DNA of 64,000 bases. It comes from Balneola sp. (GTDB lineage: Bacteria; Bacteroidota; Rhodothermia; Balneolales; Balneolaceae). The notes under the pieces were generated by a model. The model was not told where the DNA came from. It saw nothing but the letters and a program-made list of their open reading frames with translations, and made no database searches. The stretch spans positions 558,001-622,000 of the forward strand of contig JANQSE010000002.1 of assembly GCA_028284195.1 (NCBI GenBank). The letters are read 5' to 3'. The translations under genes and the position numbers were made by a program. This document shows, piece by piece, positions 61,901 to 64,000 of the stretch; the stretch's first letter is position 1; every line of letters begins with the position of its first letter.

Positions 61901-64000
61901 TTGGTTGGCAATAGTGCTTCTTCCGGAATAGAGAAAAGTTTTTCGACATCGGAAGTGCATGCAACCGGAGATGATGCCGGGGGCCTAGTTGGCATTAATT
62001 CAGCATCAACTATTACCGAGTCATATTATGCAGGGGAAGGAGTATTTGGAGATACCAATATAGGAGGCCTGGCAGGAGAGAATACGTCTTCTTCAGCTAT
62101 AAGCAACAGTTACAGTATCGGGGAAGTAGAGGGAACTTCCCATGTTGGGGGCTTTGTGGGGCTGAACAGTTCTTCGAACCTAACCGATAATTATAGTGCA
62201 GGGTTGGTTACAGGTATCGACAATGTAGGTGGTTTTCTGGGAGAGATATCAGGAATTGCTTCGGAAAGTGTATTTTGGAACACTCAAACCTCAGGGCAGG
62301 GAGCCAGCCCCGGTACAGCTTCGGTAGGTTTAACCAATACGCAGGCAAAACAGCAAGCATCTTATACAGGTTTCGATTTTGCGGCTACTTGGGGAATTGA
62401 TGAAGGTTCAGGTTACCCGTTCTTGTTAAATGTAGTACAAAACCCGGGCCCGGTACTGGATATTCCTGAATTTTTTGCCGGAGGTTCGGGTACAGAATCA
62501 GACCCATACTTAGTAAGCACCCCCGGGCATTTAAACAATGTGAAAAGGTATCTGGCCAGTTCATACCGTCAGGTTTCGGATATAGATATGAATGTTCAAC
62601 CTTATAATATTAATGAAGGATGGTACCCCATTGGCAGCGGAGATTCCTTCGGGAATTCGTTTGTCAGGTTTGAAGGCGAATTTGACGGAGACGGTTATTC
62701 CATCAAATATCTGTTTATTAACCGCCCAACTGCCAACAATGCAGGTTTATTTGGTTGGACTGAAGCCGCTTCTATCACGAATGTGCATCTTCAGGAAGCA
62801 AATGTAACAGGCAAAGTATATACCGGTGCACTTGTTGGGAGGTTTTCAAACTCCATGATCGATTCCAGTTCATCGTCGGGCGATATAAACGGAACCGTAC
62901 GTGTAGGCGGATTGATAGGAAGTAACGAAACATCAGATATATCCAGAAGTTCATCAAAAGCAGATGTGCGTGCGTCCGGTAGCTACGCCGGTGGATTAGT
63001 CGGCCGCCATGATGATGGAATGATTTCCGAGTCCTACTCAACAGGAGAGGTTAATGGCAATGATTGGGTTGGAGGATTAATAGGTTTTATGGCTGGCGGG
63101 TCTGTCTCCAACAGCTACAGCACTTCTTCTGTAACCGGTGATGCGACAGTTGGCGGCTTTATTGGAAACAATTCCACAAATGGCACCATCGAAAATGTAT
63201 ATAGTTCAGGATTAGTAACGGGGAATACATCTGTGGGAGGGTTAACAGGCCTTGATACAGGAACATTAACCGGAGGCTGGTGGAATACCGAAAGTTCCGG
63301 ACAGGCAGCTTCTGCAAGCGGAACCGGACTCACCGATGCAATGACAAAAATGCAAGCTTCATTCACTGGCTTCGACTTTACCAATACATGGGCTATTACC
63401 GAAACGGAGACCTTTCCGTTTTTACAGCAAAATATCCAAAGTCCGGGGCCGGGTATTCCAGTTGTGCTTCCGGATACGGTGCTGCTTTCATCTCCTTCAG
63501 ATGATTCTTTACGCACTCCCATCAATTTAACGTTGGCATGGGGAAGCACCCCTGATGCAATCAGCTATCATATCCAGGTTTCGTCGAATATGGAATTCAC
63601 TTCCATTATCGCACAAAATGAAGATGCTGCAGGGTTAACCTTTGAGCTGAGCAATCTTGAAAATCTGGCGACGTACTACTGGAGAGTGAGAGCTGAAAAC
63701 GAGTTTGGGTTTGGGGAATGGTCTGCTGTATGGTCGTTTACAACCACCGGACTTCCTCCGGCACGAGTTGTTCTGAATTCCCCCACCGACAGCCTTGAAG
63801 GAGTAGCAGGCGAACCTACATTAGCCTGGAACAGTGCGGAAACAGCCATAAGTTACTCTTTACAGGTATCTGCTTCGGAGGAATTCACTGCCCCGGTAAT
63901 TGATGAAGAAAACCTGGCCGACACGAGTCTTATGGTGGTTGGCCTTGAGGGTTTAACAACGTATTACTGGAGAGTAAGGGCGGGTAATGAGTTTGGCAAT
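58967..64000 (+). CDS. Giant secreted GLUG-repeat/fibronectin III surface protein, partial at 3' end
   Basis: Open from ATG 58967 to the window edge: at least 1,678 codons and no stop. GGGAG lies 7 bases before the start. A signal peptide ends EVQAQ (cleavage near residue 39). Four ~360-390-residue modules start at residues ~41, 397, 782 and 1170 with FAGGxGTxxDPYQI. Each is filled with GLUG turns (VGGLVG, AGGLVG, NSYS) and ends with a FxxFDFxxxWxIxEGSxYPFL pattern. After residue ~1500 come fibronectin III domains (LSSPSDDSLRTP, TYYWRVRAENEFG; then a second copy). A C-terminal sorting domain is likely beyond the window. Probably an adhesin; no enzyme motif seen. Confidence 0.9.
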   Translation, partial: MNRLSISEWVSQNRSNLNWKHCVVFALLIAAPGMQEVQAQFAGGNGTPEDPYQIETFTQLNRIRDHLDSHFILLFDIDMQGSWIPIGTEEAPFTGSLNGNGKTIKDLSIFNTDLLENVGLFGKTNGASITNLNVTLDEIRGFHDNVGVLVGFSDNSTNISSCRVSTSSDGEGKLEGSDNAGGLVGFQANGSTITKSRAEIKSIFTTASNAGGLVGRSSSSTITNSYSNVRVKATTNVGGLIGFSESSTVTNSYSVGKVIGFSTTGGFIGKVSGTNANVAKISNSYSASKVKADTDNGVGLFLGALFGDTGGLLLESTSFLDFSGLPGIGETNTNKIKAYSGINATLNRLTQAEMQQQASFTGFDFIAVWQINEGSSYPFLRENPQTPPPFVEIIPEFAGGDGSPGNPFQIEFPEQLDNIRDYPDSSFVLVADIDLDTFPFNLGEGWNPVGIGIGFPAIPFTGTIDGGGYTISNLYVNTTSNGASLLGFTENCSVQNLNFEYATVMGAQRTGILASQSTGCAFENISVRDQSFNALPKAGTFSANEVDSLDNVVSGTLYVGGLVGYVISSTFDSVFVEASVSNSGTGTGGIAGILLTSSSITNSASAGIVQSEGNSTGGIAGENLTSSLIRKSYSTSQIDGGKLYSGGLVGNNSNSARIANSYALGFVSGKRDVGGLVGRNRNAAIIDSSYSAGLVSGDTNAGGLAGSNNSQVNNSFWNTQTSGFGISVGGAPFSDDAMKAQDSLSTLIDFTSIWTITEGSSFPYLQSNTPLTPPTLDIPQIFAGGTGTAADPYQISTVSHLSSVRNYPNSNFSLQNNLSLEPSDYSDAEEGWVPIGSESFPFTKTFTGNDFTISNLFINRGISDNVGFFGYVENGMISNLNLANVNVTGNNKVGGLVGYQNGAGVEHSTVTGSVTGENDRVGGLVGNQEGATVTHSTFNGSVTGDFWVGGLVGFQGENSSTTNSSSDALVNGTGIVGGLVGNSASSGIEKSFSTSEVHATGDDAGGLVGINSASTITESYYAGEGVFGDTNIGGLAGENTSSSAISNSYSIGEVEGTSHVGGFVGLNSSSNLTDNYSAGLVTGIDNVGGFLGEISGIASESVFWNTQTSGQGASPGTASVGLTNTQAKQQASYTGFDFAATWGIDEGSGYPFLLNVVQNPGPVLDIPEFFAGGSGTESDPYLVSTPGHLNNVKRYLASSYRQVSDIDMNVQPYNINEGWYPIGSGDSFGNSFVRFEGEFDGDGYSIKYLFINRPTANNAGLFGWTEAASITNVHLQEANVTGKVYTGALVGRFSNSMIDSSSSSGDINGTVRVGGLIGSNETSDISRSSSKADVRASGSYAGGLVGRHDDGMISESYSTGEVNGNDWVGGLIGFMAGGSVSNSYSTSSVTGDATVGGFIGNNSTNGTIENVYSSGLVTGNTSVGGLTGLDTGTLTGGWWNTESSGQAASASGTGLTDAMTKMQASFTGFDFTNTWAITETETFPFLQQNIQSPGPGIPVVLPDTVLLSSPSDDSLRTPINLTLAWGSTPDAISYHIQVSSNMEFTSIIAQNEDAAGLTFELSNLENLATYYWRVRAENEFGFGEWSAVWSFTTTGLPPARVVLNSPTDSLEGVAGEPTLAWNSAETAISYSLQVSASEEFTAPVIDEENLADTSLMVVGLEGLTTYYWRVRAGNEFGN

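Noticed and set aside
61438-63549. Long minus-strand open frames (61438-61995, 63115-63549) opposite the GLUG gene
   Set aside because: They are Pro/Thr/Val-rich shadows of the repetitive + strand gene, whose reading frame, signal peptide and module structure are convincing.
1-64000. CRISPR array, prophage or insertion sequence
   Set aside because: No direct-repeat/spacer pattern, no Cas, transposase, integrase or phage structural gene was seen. The only repeats are palindromic intergenic units and protein-level GLUG modules.

Overview
The window comes from a chromosome of a Bacteroidota/Balneolota-type bacterium, most like Balneolaceae such as Gracilimonas or Balneola. This is inferred from the FCB-type families DUF2851 and DUF3078, a SPase I with a large inserted segment, GLUG-repeat adhesins, periplasmic-propeller sensor kinases and 6-bladed-propeller lipoproteins. 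Two TAnnTTTG-like -7 promoter boxes and the mostly weak Shine-Dalgarno sites fit too. No species is claimed. Most of the window is ordinary housekeeping sequence, densely packed into short operons.

Layout. 1-7.9 kb: a HEAT-repeat cyclophilin lipoprotein converges on a histidine operon, hisGDCBHA, read on the minus strand. Upstream of hisG is a short unlisted reading frame with nine His in 26 codons, which looks like a his attenuator leader peptide. HisB keeps its dehydratase half, but its phosphatase half is shrunken and eroded. 7.9-22.9 kb: a soluble hybrid histidine kinase, a small membrane protein, a YkoF-like protein, a GIY-YIG protein, lepA-(exported protein)-lepB, rlmN, a peroxiredoxin-like protein, an outer-membrane protein, a ZIP transporter, pcm plus a DUF368 translocase, a tandem UspA and a LolA-like protein. 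23.0-26.1 kb: tRNA-Ile2, then an AT-rich accessory cassette (thioredoxin-like lipoprotein, 6-bladed-propeller lipoprotein, 72-aa exported Cys peptide). It is bracketed by an intact 234-aa gene and a degraded copy of that gene's 3' end. 26.3-31 kb: hppA, pth, rplY, prs and tRNA-Gln.

31-46.8 kb: DUF2851/YtxH, a PyrR-like phosphoribosyltransferase, DUF3078, a PLP decarboxylase, a minus-strand run (DUF4097, mnmD, hisE, phoH, MBL hydrolase, purine nucleoside phosphorylase), an M20 amidohydrolase, an FAD oxidoreductase, a NUDIX hydrolase, DUF2971, and an adenosine kinase-SemiSWEET-rdgB operon. 47.0-52.3 kb: a compact GH92-GH47-glycosylasparaginase operon suited to dismantling high-mannose N-glycans, running into rsmA. 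52.4-58.2 kb: groES-groEL with a strong terminator, then a propeller sensor kinase with a NarL-type regulator. 58.2-59.0 kb: a gene-free, repeat-rich spacer. 59.0-64.0 kb: a giant secreted GLUG/fibronectin-III surface protein that stays open to the window edge.

How the genes work together. The his operon with the distant hisE gives seven of the enzymes for histidine synthesis; hisF, hisI and a working histidinol-phosphate phosphatase must lie elsewhere. Adenosine kinase, RdgB, Prs, PNP and the PRTase form a scattered nucleotide-salvage set. The items I find most novel are the exported-peptide cassette beside tRNA-Ile2, the His leader peptide, the eroded HisB phosphatase domain, the PhoH gene without a standard start codon, and the N-glycan operon containing a bacterial GH47.
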